A DNA stretch of 32,311 bases, taken from the NCBI GenBank assembly GCA_021734645.1, contig JAIPIQ010000006.1:1-32311 (forward strand). Reading direction: 5' to 3'. The notes beneath the pieces were generated by a model. That model had not been told where the DNA came from. It made no database searches and worked only from the letters and a program-made list of their open reading frames with translations. Shown piece after piece: positions 17,559 through 25,238 of the stretch. This DNA comes from Fidelibacterota bacterium. Its GTDB lineage: Bacteria > Verrucomicrobiota > Kiritimatiellia > JAIPIQ01. The translations under genes were made by a program, and so were the position numbers. Position 1 is the first letter of the stretch, and each line of letters starts with the position of its first letter.

Positions 17559-18806
17559 TCAAAGCGTGACGGTCCGGCCTTCCAGGCGGGACTGCTCCGC
17601 GGCAAAGACCATGCGGTGCGATTCGAGGGATACCTCCGGTCCGGTTCGGAGCAGGCTGCGGTCGCCGGTGGCCAGCACCTGCATGAAGGCCGCCATCATC
17701 CGCTGATCGCCGCCGCCATGCCCCCCGGATAGATCCGTCCCCAGCTTGTTGACATCCTCTTCCGTCCAGGCATCGCGCTTGAAATCGAGGACGCGCAGGG
17801 TTTGTTCATCGCCCTCGAGATAGCCCTGGGCGCCCATGATTTTCACTCTGCGGCCATGCGGGGTAAACGCGCTCATGGTCAGGGAAGCCGACACCCCGCC
17901 CGCAAACTCGAAGTTCACCACCTGGTTATCCACCACATCATTGTCGCAGCGGTACACGCAGCGGCCATACGGTCCGGTCCGGAGCGCCGCTGTGAGCCGG
18001 TCTTCGTCGGGGTTCTCCACCACCATATTCAGCGGCCAGCCCAGGTTCTGCTGGCGCAGGCGGCCGAAATAGAAAGCCTTGGCCGAGTAGGGACAGGCCC
18101 CGTCGGCCAGCGGGCAGTCCAGGCAACGCGCGGTACTGCCGGCCGGAGCCTGGTCGGCGCGGAAATGGTGCAGGCTCCCGAAGCTGCTCACCCGGCGGCA
18201 CGGCCGGTCCGCCCACCAGCGCAGCAGGTCAATATCATGGCAACACTTGGCCAGGAGACTGAAAGACGACCGGGACTCATTGCCGAAATTGCCGCGCACG
18301 AAACTGTGGGCGAAGTGCCACCAGGCGATCCCTTCGAGGTGCTGGATGGACACCAGATCCCCCAGCGTCCCGGCCTCGAGGATCTCGCGAATGCGATTGT
18401 AGAAGGAAGCGTAGCGCAGCACATGGCAAACCATCAGCACGATGCCGGCCTCCTGGGCGGCGCGGGTGATGGCCGCGCATTCTTCCGGGGTGGGCGCCAT
18501 GGGCTTCTCGAGCAGGATGTGGTATCCTTGGGCGGCGGCCGCCAGGGCCGGTTCGTAATGCAAGCGGTCGGTCGTGGCGATAATCACCGCATCCGCCAGC
18601 CGGGGCCGCGCGAGCAACTCGCGCCAGTCAGCGAACTGATTCGCCGCCGGGATGCCGTGCCGCCGTGCCGCCTCTTCGCGGTAAAACGCCCGGGGATCGG
18701 CCACCGCCACGACCCGCCCCGCTTCCGGATGCCGCTCCAGATATCCGCCATAACAATGCAGGCCGCGACTGCCCGCGCCGATTATCGCCACTGTGGGGAC
18801 ACTCAT
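17559..18806 (-). CDS. Gfo/Idh/MocA family NAD(P)-dependent oxidoreductase
   Basis: Read on the minus strand from the ATG at 18806, which has AGAGGAG ten bases upstream; an ATG at 18836 would add ten unlikely residues. About 415 residues. The Rossmann fold opens with VAIIGAGSRG, then the dehydrogenase motif LLEKPMAPT, and a C-terminal alpha/beta domain with CCHDIDLLRWW (the His/Asp helix that usually contributes the active-site base). An inserted CLDCPLADGACPYSA cysteine cluster is a hallmark of one subgroup. The family oxidises or reduces sugars and inositols; the substrate is not predictable from sequence. It converges on the U32 gene with 43 bases between the stops and no clear terminator. 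It is likely part of sugar catabolism with the neighbouring glycosidases. Confidence 0.88.
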   Translation of the reverse strand: MSVPTVAIIGAGSRGLHCYGGYLERHPEAGRVVAVADPRAFYREEAARRHGIPAANQFADWRELLARPRLADAVIIATTDRLHYEPALAAAAQGYHILLEKPMAPTPEECAAITRAAQEAGIVLMVCHVLRYASFYNRIREILEAGTLGDLVSIQHLEGIAWWHFAHSFVRGNFGNESRSSFSLLAKCCHDIDLLRWWADRPCRRVSSFGSLHHFRADQAPAGSTARCLDCPLADGACPYSAKAFYFGRLRQQNLGWPLNMVVENPDEDRLTAALRTGPYGRCVYRCDNDVVDNQVVNFEFAGGVSASLTMSAFTPHGRRVKIMGAQGYLEGDEQTLRVLDFKRDAWTEEDVNKLGTDLSGGHGGGDQRMMAAFMQVLATGDRSLLRTGPEVSLESHRMVFAAEQSRLEGRTVTL

Positions 18807-18867
18807 GCCGTCCGTACTCCTCTGCCTTACTGGCATTTCAGGTTTCTCGTGACCATTTGATCGTGCC

Positions 18868-19245
18868 CTATAAGAGCTGGGCCAAAAACGTCTTGGCGGG
18901 AACCTTAACCGGGGTGGTCCGGGAAAAGCAATCCGCTTCCACGTAATCTGCCGCGACGGTTACCTGGAAGGCATGCCGGGCGCCGGTCTTCTCCTGGAAA
19001 TAGGCCAGGTGCGCGGACAGCGGCGCCGCGGACTGCTTGGCTGCGACCAGAAACCACGGCTGGCCATCGCGCACGACCAGAAAATCCACTTCCCGCTTCT
19101 GCTTGTCGCGGATGTAACGGAGCTCAAAATCGCCCAGCCCCAGATCGGTCCACCCCTCGACGGCTTTGAGCAGATGGCAGGCGATGAATGTTTCCGCTCG
19201 TTTTGACTTTGAACCGGTTGCGGCGTCCGTTACCTTGTCTGGCAT
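18868..19245 (-). pseudogene. Truncated DUF4143 C-terminal remnant of an AAA ATPase
   Basis: On the minus strand, residues such as ETFIACHLLKAVEGWTDLG, ELRYIRDKQKREVDFLVVRD and VPAKTFLAQLL are the C-terminal part of the very common AAA_14/DUF4143 proteins. The whole N-terminal ATPase (Walker motifs, about 250-300 residues) is absent. Recognisable similarity stops near 19215, just before the GH110 start region on the other strand. The usual nuclease-like ExK sequence (VEVK) is changed to LVAAKQS, losing the acidic residue. An ATG at 19245 would give about 125 residues. I read it as a decayed fragment cut by rearrangement. A short expressed protein cannot be excluded, because its reading frame has no internal stop. 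Confidence 0.7.
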
Positions 19246-21151
19246 GAACAGGAGACCTGGATGCGGCGGACTGGAGGCGGACAGGACCATTGTATTTCGC
19301 CTGTCGGACCACGGTTTGCGCCCGGGAACGGGACAGGATGCCGTCCCGGTTGTCAACCGGGTGTTGCGCCAGGCCGCGAACGTCGCGGGCGGGTCCGTAC
19401 GCCTCGAATTTGCGGCCGGCCGGTATGACTTCTGGCCGGACCGCGCGGGCGAACGCTACTGCGCGATATCCAACAACACCAATGGCTTCAAGGCGATCGC
19501 CTTTCCCTTGATCGGCCTGCGGGATTTCGAGATTGACGGAGGCGGGGCGGCCTTTGTCTTTCATGGCCTCGTCAATCCCTTCATCATCGAGCGCTGTCAG
19601 CATATCACGCTTCACGATTTTTCGATCAACTGGGAGCGTCCCTTCTATTCACAGGCCCTGATTCTGGCCGCCACCGACGAGTACGTGGATCTGGCCTTCG
19701 ACGAGGCGTTTCCGCACGAGGTGGTCAACGAGCGGCTCTATTTCATTGGGGAGGGGTGGCGGAGCAATTTTCTGTGCAGTTCGGTGGAATTCGACCCGCG
19801 TCTTGGGGGTCCCGCCTACATGGCCCGGGACTACTACGAAGCCTCGAACAACGTCCGGGCGGTGGCGCTTGATAAATGCCGGGTGCGGCTGTTCGGCGGC
19901 TACGACGGGCACAAGGTGCAAAAGAGCGCCGGTCGCCGTCCGGCCCACCACCTGCCGCGGCCGGGCAACATGCTGGTGATGAAGAATGACACGGCCCGGA
20001 CGGCGCCGGGGATTGCGATCAGCGCCAGCCGGCGGGTGACGGTGGCGCAGGTCGAACTGTATCATGCCTGCGGCATGGGGCTGGTGGCGGAGAAGACACC
20101 CGACCTGGTCGTTCGCCGTGTCAATGCCCGCCTGCCGCCCGGTTCCGGGCGGATGGTTTCCCTGAATGCGGATGCGCTGCATTTTGTAAATTGCGCCGGG
20201 CAGATCCGGGTCGAGGAATGTGTTTCGGAATATCAACTTGATGACGCCTTGAATATTCATGGCAATTACCTGTTCGTCACGGGTCGGCGGGATGAACGCA
20301 CCCTCGAGCTGGGCGTGAGGCATCATGAACAGGAGGGGTTCGACGGCTGCGGGCCGGGGGACGTGCTGGAATTTCATCATCAGCATTCACTGCGGTCCCT
20401 GGGCCAGGCGGGCGTCGAGGCGGTGGAGGTGATCAACGGGCGCTACCGGCTGGTGCGTTTCGATCGTCCGGTGGCGGCGCTCCTGGGGGCGACTCCGGCC
20501 GTGGCGGAGAACATAAGCTGGGCCGCGGATCTCACGATTACCGGCTGCCGCGCCGTCGCCAACCGTGGCCGGGGGTTCCTGATCAAATCGCGCGGGAAAA
20601 CCGTGATCCGCGGCAATACGGTCTCGACGGGCGGGGCGGCGATTGTGCTGGAAGGGAAGAGTTCCGGCTTCTGCGAATCCGGGCCGGTGCGCGATGTGCT
20701 GATCGAGGACAACGATTTCGTGGATTGCAAGCGCGGTCCCTGGGGACGGGCCGTGATTGATGTGCGACCGCTGATCGACCGGATTGATCCCGAGGCGCCC
20801 GGCTATCATCGCGGCGTCCGCATTTGTAACAACCGCATCCGCACATTCGATCCCGGGATTCTCGCGGCCTTCTGCGTGGAAGCATTGGAATTCCGGGACA
20901 ATCTCATCGAACGCACCGCCACCTTTCCGCCCAAGGCGGAGAGCATGCCATATACCCTGGCCCTCTACCGGGTGCGGAACGCCCGCATTACCGGAAACGA
21001 ATGCCGCGGCGCCGCCGGGGAAACCCCGTGGATCATGGATGAGGGGTCGGCCCGGACGGCGACCGTGACCGGCAATCGCCTGGGGCCGCGCGAGACCGAG
21101 CCGCGCCGCTTGAAGGCCGTGACGCTGATGGATGAGCAATTCGAGCCCTAG
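19244..21151 (+). CDS. GH110-type alpha-1,3-galactosidase, right-handed beta-helix
   Basis: 635 residues from the ATG at 19244; earlier in-frame ATGs (19166, 19184) lie inside the DUF4143 remnant and are unlikely. The opening FRLSDHGLRPGTGQDAVPVV and GRYDFWPDRAG are typical of GH110. The core ADALHFVNCAGQI followed by EYQLDDALNIHGNY gives three aspartates at 310, 333 and 334; this 23-residue spacing equals that of the catalytic Asp321/344/345 I recall from a characterised GH110. Beta-helix repeats follow (ITGCRAVANRGRGFLIKSRG, RVRNARITGNECRG). GH110 enzymes remove terminal alpha-1,3-linked galactose by inversion, as in blood-group B or linear alpha-Gal structures. I see no signal peptide, which is unusual for the family and may mean the start is further upstream or the enzyme is cytoplasmic. 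It converges with the next gene, eight bases apart. Confidence 0.82.
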   Translation: MNRRPGCGGLEADRTIVFRLSDHGLRPGTGQDAVPVVNRVLRQAANVAGGSVRLEFAAGRYDFWPDRAGERYCAISNNTNGFKAIAFPLIGLRDFEIDGGGAAFVFHGLVNPFIIERCQHITLHDFSINWERPFYSQALILAATDEYVDLAFDEAFPHEVVNERLYFIGEGWRSNFLCSSVEFDPRLGGPAYMARDYYEASNNVRAVALDKCRVRLFGGYDGHKVQKSAGRRPAHHLPRPGNMLVMKNDTARTAPGIAISASRRVTVAQVELYHACGMGLVAEKTPDLVVRRVNARLPPGSGRMVSLNADALHFVNCAGQIRVEECVSEYQLDDALNIHGNYLFVTGRRDERTLELGVRHHEQEGFDGCGPGDVLEFHHQHSLRSLGQAGVEAVEVINGRYRLVRFDRPVAALLGATPAVAENISWAADLTITGCRAVANRGRGFLIKSRGKTVIRGNTVSTGGAAIVLEGKSSGFCESGPVRDVLIEDNDFVDCKRGPWGRAVIDVRPLIDRIDPEAPGYHRGVRICNNRIRTFDPGILAAFCVEALEFRDNLIERTATFPPKAESMPYTLALYRVRNARITGNECRGAAGETPWIMDEGSARTATVTGNRLGPRETEPRRLKAVTLMDEQFEP

Positions 21152-21159
21152 ATCCGGCC

Positions 21160-22089
21160 TTATTCGAGCGGGGTGGTTTCCCAGCCGGGGGGCAGGTAGG
21201 GGCGGTAGTCGGCGTAATCGCGCGGCAGGTTTTCGTGATCGCTCTCGACGGCCTGGACGGTGGTTCGGTTTTCGGCGTCGCGCAGAATCCAGCCATCCTT
21301 GATGCGCAAATAGGGTTGGCCCGTATCCGGGGCGAACACCGTTTGGAAGATGACGGTGCGTTGGCCCTGGCCGAAGTACGAGAATTCGGCCGTCAGGTTC
21401 TCTTCGGCCACCAGCAGGAAGCGGTCGAGCCGCTCGGGGCCCAGGGCCATTTCAAAGGCGTGGTATAAATCTTCGCGCAACGCCAGGCCAGCCTCCGGGA
21501 ACGGCGGATGCCGGATGATGCTCTTATCCGCGGCGGGCCGCTCGATCTCACGGCCGGCGCTTTCAATTTCATTGACGGCCCAGTGTACATAGGCCAGCGC
21601 ATCGTTCAGCAGGGCCTCCTCTTCGGGGGTCACGCGCAGAAAATCAGCCACCTCGGGATGCAAGGTGAAGGCAGGCGTTACCGGGCGCAGCGCCAGCCGC
21701 TCGAGGTGCTCCTCCGACAGGGGATACCGCCCCCGGAAATTGCGCAGAATCCAGTTGAGCAAGTCCGTCAGTTGCGTTTGCAGTTGGGCATTCATGCGGC
21801 GCAGCCGGCCGTTTTCCGCCGCGAGCGCGCCGCGGGGTTCCGCCGTAGCGGCGCGCGGGTCCGCCGTCGGCGCCGCCGGGACCGAATTGGCTGCCGCGGT
21901 GTCCGTCACGGAACGCGCGGGCGCTTGGGCGGCGGGCGGCGGGCGGGTGGTTACCGGCGCGTGGGCCGCGCCGGGCGCTGACGCGGCGGGCCGCGCCAGC
22001 CAGAGCAGGATGCCCCCCGCCAGCAGCCCCAATCCCAGGCCGCCGGCCAGCACCTGGATTCCCACTCGCCATGTTGTGCGCACCTGCAT
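21160..22089 (-). CDS. Membrane-anchored coiled-coil protein of unknown function
   Basis: Minus strand from the ATG at 22089, preceded by TAAGGTAG at a good distance; a GTG at 22095 is also possible. About 309 residues. Near the N-terminus a single membrane segment (GIQVLAGGLGLGLLAGGILLW) follows positively charged residues, suggesting an inner-membrane anchor with the remainder outside the cytoplasm. Next comes an Ala/Pro-rich linker of about 50 residues, then a short coiled coil (LAAENGRLRRMNAQLQTQLT). The C-terminal ~190 residues form a soluble domain ending GYLPPGWETTPLE-like, with no motif I recognise. The upstream divergent region holds a 135-bp inverted-repeat element. No function proposed. 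Confidence 0.6.
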   Translation of the reverse strand: MQVRTTWRVGIQVLAGGLGLGLLAGGILLWLARPAASAPGAAHAPVTTRPPPAAQAPARSVTDTAAANSVPAAPTADPRAATAEPRGALAAENGRLRRMNAQLQTQLTDLLNWILRNFRGRYPLSEEHLERLALRPVTPAFTLHPEVADFLRVTPEEEALLNDALAYVHWAVNEIESAGREIERPAADKSIIRHPPFPEAGLALREDLYHAFEMALGPERLDRFLLVAEENLTAEFSYFGQGQRTVIFQTVFAPDTGQPYLRIKDGWILRDAENRTTVQAVESDHENLPRDYADYRPYLPPGWETTPLE

Positions 22090-22436
22090 GACCACTACCT
22101 TACGTACTCGCCGCCGGGTTGCAACCAGAAACCCGCCGCGGGTCGGCGCCGGGCGCAGGACACGAGAGTTACCATCGCAAATCCTAATCGCACTCGTCTC
22201 ATCGCCTATCCCGGCGGAGCCGCCTCCGGTCTTCGCTGCGGCATGCCGGCTGGGTCTGTTGGCCTACGCTCCGCTCCGCGGGGGATCGGAGATGGAGAGC
22301 GTGCGATTAGGATTGGGGGGGGCGCATAGCGTTGTATTTCAAGATATGCTTCCTTTGGTATCTTTGGTTTCTGAGGTGTAAGAGTGCGTGTACCAGGGCC
22401 CTTGACATCATAAGCACCTTATCATATGTTGTGCTT
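22090..22436. other. Divergent intergenic region with inverted-repeat element and promoter
   Basis: This 347-base gap separates the minus-strand anchored protein from the plus-strand two-gene module. It holds a 135-bp element bounded by 14-bp perfect inverted repeats, then a poly-G run near 22315-22320, and the consensus promoter with overlapping inverted repeat described separately. I see no further open frame with coding character; a frame open from 22332 (MYFKICFLWYLW) is only the upstream extension of the next gene. Confidence 0.7.
22180..22314. repeat. 135-bp element with 14-bp perfect terminal inverted repeats
   Basis: AATCCTAATCGCAC at 22180-22193 is the exact reverse complement of GTGCGATTAGGATT at 22301-22314. 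Similarity continues inward imperfectly. The interior contains smaller palindromes (GGCGGAGCCGCC). No target-site duplication and no transposase are visible. It may be a MITE/REP-like non-autonomous element or a large transcript hairpin. Confidence 0.65.
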
Positions 22437-22440
22437 ATGA
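22402..22440 (+). promoter_or_regulatory. Consensus sigma70-type promoter with operator inverted repeat over start codon
   Basis: TTGACA (22402-22407), a 17-base spacer and TATGTT (22425-22430) form a near-ideal promoter. TCATAAGCAC (22408-22417) and GTGCTTATGA (22431-22440) are perfect 10-bp inverted repeats, 13 bases apart, enclosing the -10 box. The right arm contains the ATG of the next gene, only seven bases after the -10 box, so the mRNA is probably leaderless. Confidence 0.75.
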
Positions 22441-22736
22441 GTGAGCCCATCAGCGAAGCCGTGAAAACGTATTTGAGGGAGATCGGCGCCAAGGGGGGCC
22501 GGAAGAGCCGTCGGCGTCTTGATCCGGCGCAGGCGCGCCGCATGGTGGCCGTGCGCGAGGCGCGGCGGGCGTTTCGGGACTACAAGACCCAATGTTTCTG
22601 GAGTTTTGACCCGGAATGGAACATACAGCATGAGCAGGTTCCATTGGTGATCCGAACACTGCGGGACGAGGGCAACGCTCAGGCATTTGCTCTTGCGAAA
22701 CGGCTCCACCAGCTCCACGCCGCCGGGGAGGCGTAA
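22437..22736 (+). CDS. Small basic protein, putative antitoxin/autoregulator
   Basis: 99 residues from the ATG at 22437, which lies in the right arm of the operator-like repeat; no Shine-Dalgarno sequence precedes it, in line with a leaderless message. An in-frame upstream ATG at 22332 would add a hydrophobic, cysteine-containing stretch that overlaps the promoter and is unlikely. The N-terminal half is rich in Lys/Arg (IGAKGGRKSRRRLDPAQARR), resembling the G-x-KGG-x-R-x-LTPE-type segment of short DNA-binding or histone-like bacterial proteins. The C-terminal half is helical (VIRTLRDEGNAQAFALAKRL). Two bases separate its stop from the nucleotidyltransferase ATG. I infer the antitoxin and repressor of that toxin-like gene. 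I do not recognise a named family. Confidence 0.65.
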   Translation: MSEPISEAVKTYLREIGAKGGRKSRRRLDPAQARRMVAVREARRAFRDYKTQCFWSFDPEWNIQHEQVPLVIRTLRDEGNAQAFALAKRLHQLHAAGEA

Positions 22737-22738
22737 CC

Positions 22739-23533
22739 ATGCCCATCGGCCCTTTTGAAGCGGAAATCCTGCGCACCGTGGCCGCCAACCGGAATCCGGA
22801 GAGCTTTATTGGAGGCGCAATGGTCTTGAATCAAGGGCCGGATTCCCCCCGGACCTCGGAGGATATTGATGTCTTCCATGATTCCGAAGACACCCTGCAG
22901 CAAAGCGTGCAAATGGATGAGCAGACTTTGCGGGCCCACGGATTCGACGTGGTGATTCTGCTGAACCGCCCCAGTTTTTACCGAGCGCGAGTGTCGCGCA
23001 GGCAGGACTCCACCAAGATCGAATGGGTGCACGATTCCGCCTTCCGTTTCTTCCCCACTGAGGCGGATGCCCTCATGGGCTACCGCCTCAACTTGTGGGA
23101 CGCGGCGACCAACAAAGTATTGGCCGGCGTGGGCCGAGGGGTCGTCAGGGACTATGTGGATTTGATTCATCTGCACCAGACCCGCCTGTCCCTGGGTGCT
23201 TTGATCTGGGCGGCCGCGGCCAAAGATCCCGGCCTGAGTCCGGATTTTATGCGGTCGGAAATGATGAGAACCCACCATTATGATCAGCAGACCTATGAAA
23301 GCTTGAAGTGGTCCCATCCCGTTGATCCCATTGCCCTGAAGAAAATCTGGCTGGCGGCCATGCGGGAAGCGTGGGACCTCTTTGATCTGCTGCTGGACCG
23401 GGACGCGCCCTATGGCTGTTTCTTCCTGGACGAACAGGGCGAACCGCAAACCCCCACCCGCGAAACCCTGACTGCGCTCCGCCCCCACTATGGTTCCCTG
23501 CGCGGCTGCTGGCCCCGCATTGTCGAAGAATAA
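22739..23533 (+). CDS. AbiEii-like nucleotidyltransferase, putative toxin
   Basis: 264 residues. GGAGG precedes the ATG by seven bases. The nucleotidyltransferase signature is intact: IGGAMVLNQ with G25-G26, then SPRTSEDIDVF with metal-binding D42 and D44. This GG-x-(R)-x-T-x-DID pattern, followed by an all-helical C-terminal half, is that of the AbiEii/AbiGii toxin and related minimal nucleotidyltransferases, which transfer nucleotides to tRNA or proteins. Length fits the family. It follows the small basic protein in the same transcript, the usual antitoxin-toxin order of AbiE systems. Its role is probably phage defence or element stabilisation, but the target is unknown. The canonical AbiEi antitoxin (winged-helix) is not present, so the pair is not classical AbiE. 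Confidence 0.78.
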   Translation: MPIGPFEAEILRTVAANRNPESFIGGAMVLNQGPDSPRTSEDIDVFHDSEDTLQQSVQMDEQTLRAHGFDVVILLNRPSFYRARVSRRQDSTKIEWVHDSAFRFFPTEADALMGYRLNLWDAATNKVLAGVGRGVVRDYVDLIHLHQTRLSLGALIWAAAAKDPGLSPDFMRSEMMRTHHYDQQTYESLKWSHPVDPIALKKIWLAAMREAWDLFDLLLDRDAPYGCFFLDEQGEPQTPTRETLTALRPHYGSLRGCWPRIVEE

Positions 23534-23572
23534 CCCATACTGTGGTGTTGATGTATTGCCCGCTTGACACGG

Positions 23573-23582
23573 TAACCGGTTA
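23573..23582. promoter_or_regulatory. TAACCGGTTA palindrome beside a -35-like TTGACA
   Basis: A perfect 10-bp palindrome with the central CG typical of LacI/GalR operators, four bases after TTGACA at 23564-23569. No convincing -10 box follows at the normal distance. A similar TTGAC/AACCGGTT arrangement lies at 19203-19219 before the GH110 start. Confidence 0.4.
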
Positions 23583-23727
23583 AAGCCGACAGAGGGGACA
23601 GAGAATCCGTGCCGCTTCGAATCAAGAAACCGGGCGGTCCGGCGCTGGGCAACCTTCTCCGGCCGTCTGGGTCCCTCTCCTCTCTCTCCTCCTCACGTCG
23701 CGCCCCCCCGATGAGGTCGGCTTTCGT

Positions 23728-23793
23728 GCGCAACGGGTTGCGCCACTAAGTGGGCGCAATGGCTTGACGATCAGCGCCGCGGGCTCCTATCGT
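23728..23793 (+). promoter_or_regulatory. LacI-type operator plus promoter of GH4 operon (copy A)
   Basis: GCGCAAC-GG-GTTGCGC (23728-23743) has perfect 7-bp arms. TTGACG (23764-23769) lies 36 bases from the operator start, followed by an 18-base spacer and TATCGT (23788-23793). GCGCCGCGGG occupies 23774-23783. The same operator, distance, -35 box and GC block recur at 31024-31079, before the glycine-rich gene. Confidence 0.7.
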
Positions 23794-23866
23794 CGCCTGG
23801 TTGTCGAAGCGGCGGGTCGGCGAGTGAACAGCCGCCGTCAATGGATACCAAGGAAGGATTGAGGAC

Positions 23867-25213
23867 ATGAGCAGTCAGGGGTTGAACGGAAAGAAAATCA
23901 GTATGATCGGGGCCGGTTCCGGTTTCACCATCGGGATTGTGAAGGAATTGGTGGGGCATGATTTTTTCGCGGGTTGGCAGTTCTGCATGATGGATCTCTC
24001 TGACGAGAACCTGGACCTGTTGGGCGCCAAGATCGCGCCGATTCTGGCGGGGGCCAAGCATGACCTGGACGTGCGGCGAACCACCTCCCTGGAGGAGGCG
24101 TTGTCGGGCGCCGACTACGTGGTTACCTCGTGTGAGCTGCGCCGGTATGTGAATTGGGCCAAGGACCTGAGCATTCCCGAACAGTTTGGCGTGTACCAGG
24201 TGCAGGGGGAGAACGGCGGGCCGGGCGGCATGATCCACGGCATGCGCAACATCGGGCTGTTCATGGGGATTCTGCCCGAGATGGAGCGCCTGTGCCCGGA
24301 GGCCTGGTTGTTGAACTTCACGAATCCCATGTCCATCCTGTGCACCTACTTCAAGAACCATTCCCCGGTGCGCGCGCTGGGGTTCTGCCATCAGGTGCAT
24401 GGTTCCTTCGGCGTGGTCGCCGAGATGCTCGATATGGAACCCGGCGAACTCGAAGTGGTTTCCGCCGGCGTCAACCATCTCAACTGGTTGTTTGATGTGC
24501 GGCGGCGGGGCACCGCCACCAGTTGCCTGCCGGAGTTTATCGAGCGGGTGCGCGCCTCGAAGTACTGGCGCGAACGCTTTCCCAATGTGCCGGAGCAGAA
24601 TTGGACACTCGAGGTGCTCAACACCTTCGGGATGTATCCCATCGGTTATGACCACCATATCTGCGAGTATATGTCCTTCTTCTGGGAGCCGCAGGAATGG
24701 GCGGCGCACGGGGTCCACTCGATGACCGAAACCTACACGCGGATGGCCCAGCAGACCTTCCGGGAGGTCAAGGAGCAGAAATTACTCGGCCAGCAATACA
24801 AAGCCCCGCCTTTCCCCAGGGATTCCGACCATCCGTACTACGCGGAGAAGCCCTGCCAGGTGATCGTCGCCCTCGAGACCAACACCCCAACGTACTTCGA
24901 CGCCATCAACATCCGCAACAACGGCGCGGTAACCAATCTGCCCGCGGACGTCATTCTCGACGTGCCGGGGTTGGCGATCGGCGGCGAAGTCCGCAGCGTC
25001 CATGTCGGCGAGCTGCCGCCCGGTCCGCTCGAAATCTGCCGCCGTCAGACCGCCCTGCATGAGATGATTGTCGCGGCCACCGTCGCCGGCGATGAAAGCC
25101 TGGTCGTGCAGGCCCTCTGTTTAACCCCCTTCGTGCGCAGCATTACCCAGGCCAAACAGATCTGGCAGGCCTACAAGCAGGAGTTCCTGGAATACCTGCC
25201 GACATTCCAGTAA
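23867..25213 (+). CDS. GH4 family NAD+/Mn2+-dependent glycosidase (alpha-galactosidase-like)
   Basis: 448 residues, normal for GH4. KISMIGAGSGFT is the NAD-binding start, NFTNPMSILC the next conserved block, GFCHQVHG contains the metal ligand Cys174, and SAGVNHLNW the second ligand His204, both at almost exactly the positions known in GH4 AglA. YPIGYDHHICEY is the substrate-end motif. These enzymes cleave glycosides by a redox-assisted elimination requiring NAD+ and Mn2+, in the cytoplasm. The HQV/VNHLNW sequence is nearer to the alpha-galactosidase (MelA) and alpha-glucosidase/glucuronidase groups than to 6-phospho-glycosidases, and no PTS gene is present. The exact anomer and sugar are uncertain. 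It is the first gene of a three-gene operon with its own operator-containing promoter. Confidence 0.88.
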   Translation: MSSQGLNGKKISMIGAGSGFTIGIVKELVGHDFFAGWQFCMMDLSDENLDLLGAKIAPILAGAKHDLDVRRTTSLEEALSGADYVVTSCELRRYVNWAKDLSIPEQFGVYQVQGENGGPGGMIHGMRNIGLFMGILPEMERLCPEAWLLNFTNPMSILCTYFKNHSPVRALGFCHQVHGSFGVVAEMLDMEPGELEVVSAGVNHLNWLFDVRRRGTATSCLPEFIERVRASKYWRERFPNVPEQNWTLEVLNTFGMYPIGYDHHICEYMSFFWEPQEWAAHGVHSMTETYTRMAQQTFREVKEQKLLGQQYKAPPFPRDSDHPYYAEKPCQVIVALETNTPTYFDAINIRNNGAVTNLPADVILDVPGLAIGGEVRSVHVGELPPGPLEICRRQTALHEMIVAATVAGDESLVVQALCLTPFVRSITQAKQIWQAYKQEFLEYLPTFQ

Positions 25214-25238
25214 GTCCAGGCCTGGCAGGGAGCAATCA

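Larger units (their letters stand above)
23534..23866. other. Intergenic regulatory region upstream of GH4 operon
   Basis: This 333-base gap holds a TTGACA (23564-23569) adjacent to the palindrome TAACCGGTTA (23573-23582), a polypyrimidine tract of CT-repeats near 23663-23694, a LacI-type palindrome and a downstream promoter (separate entry), and a GAGG ribosome-binding site before the GH4 ATG. No coding frame with family features is seen. Confidence 0.7.

Noticed and set aside
19166-19243. Upstream extension of the GH110 gene
   Set aside because: These codons are the complement of the DUF4143 remnant and show no GH110 features.
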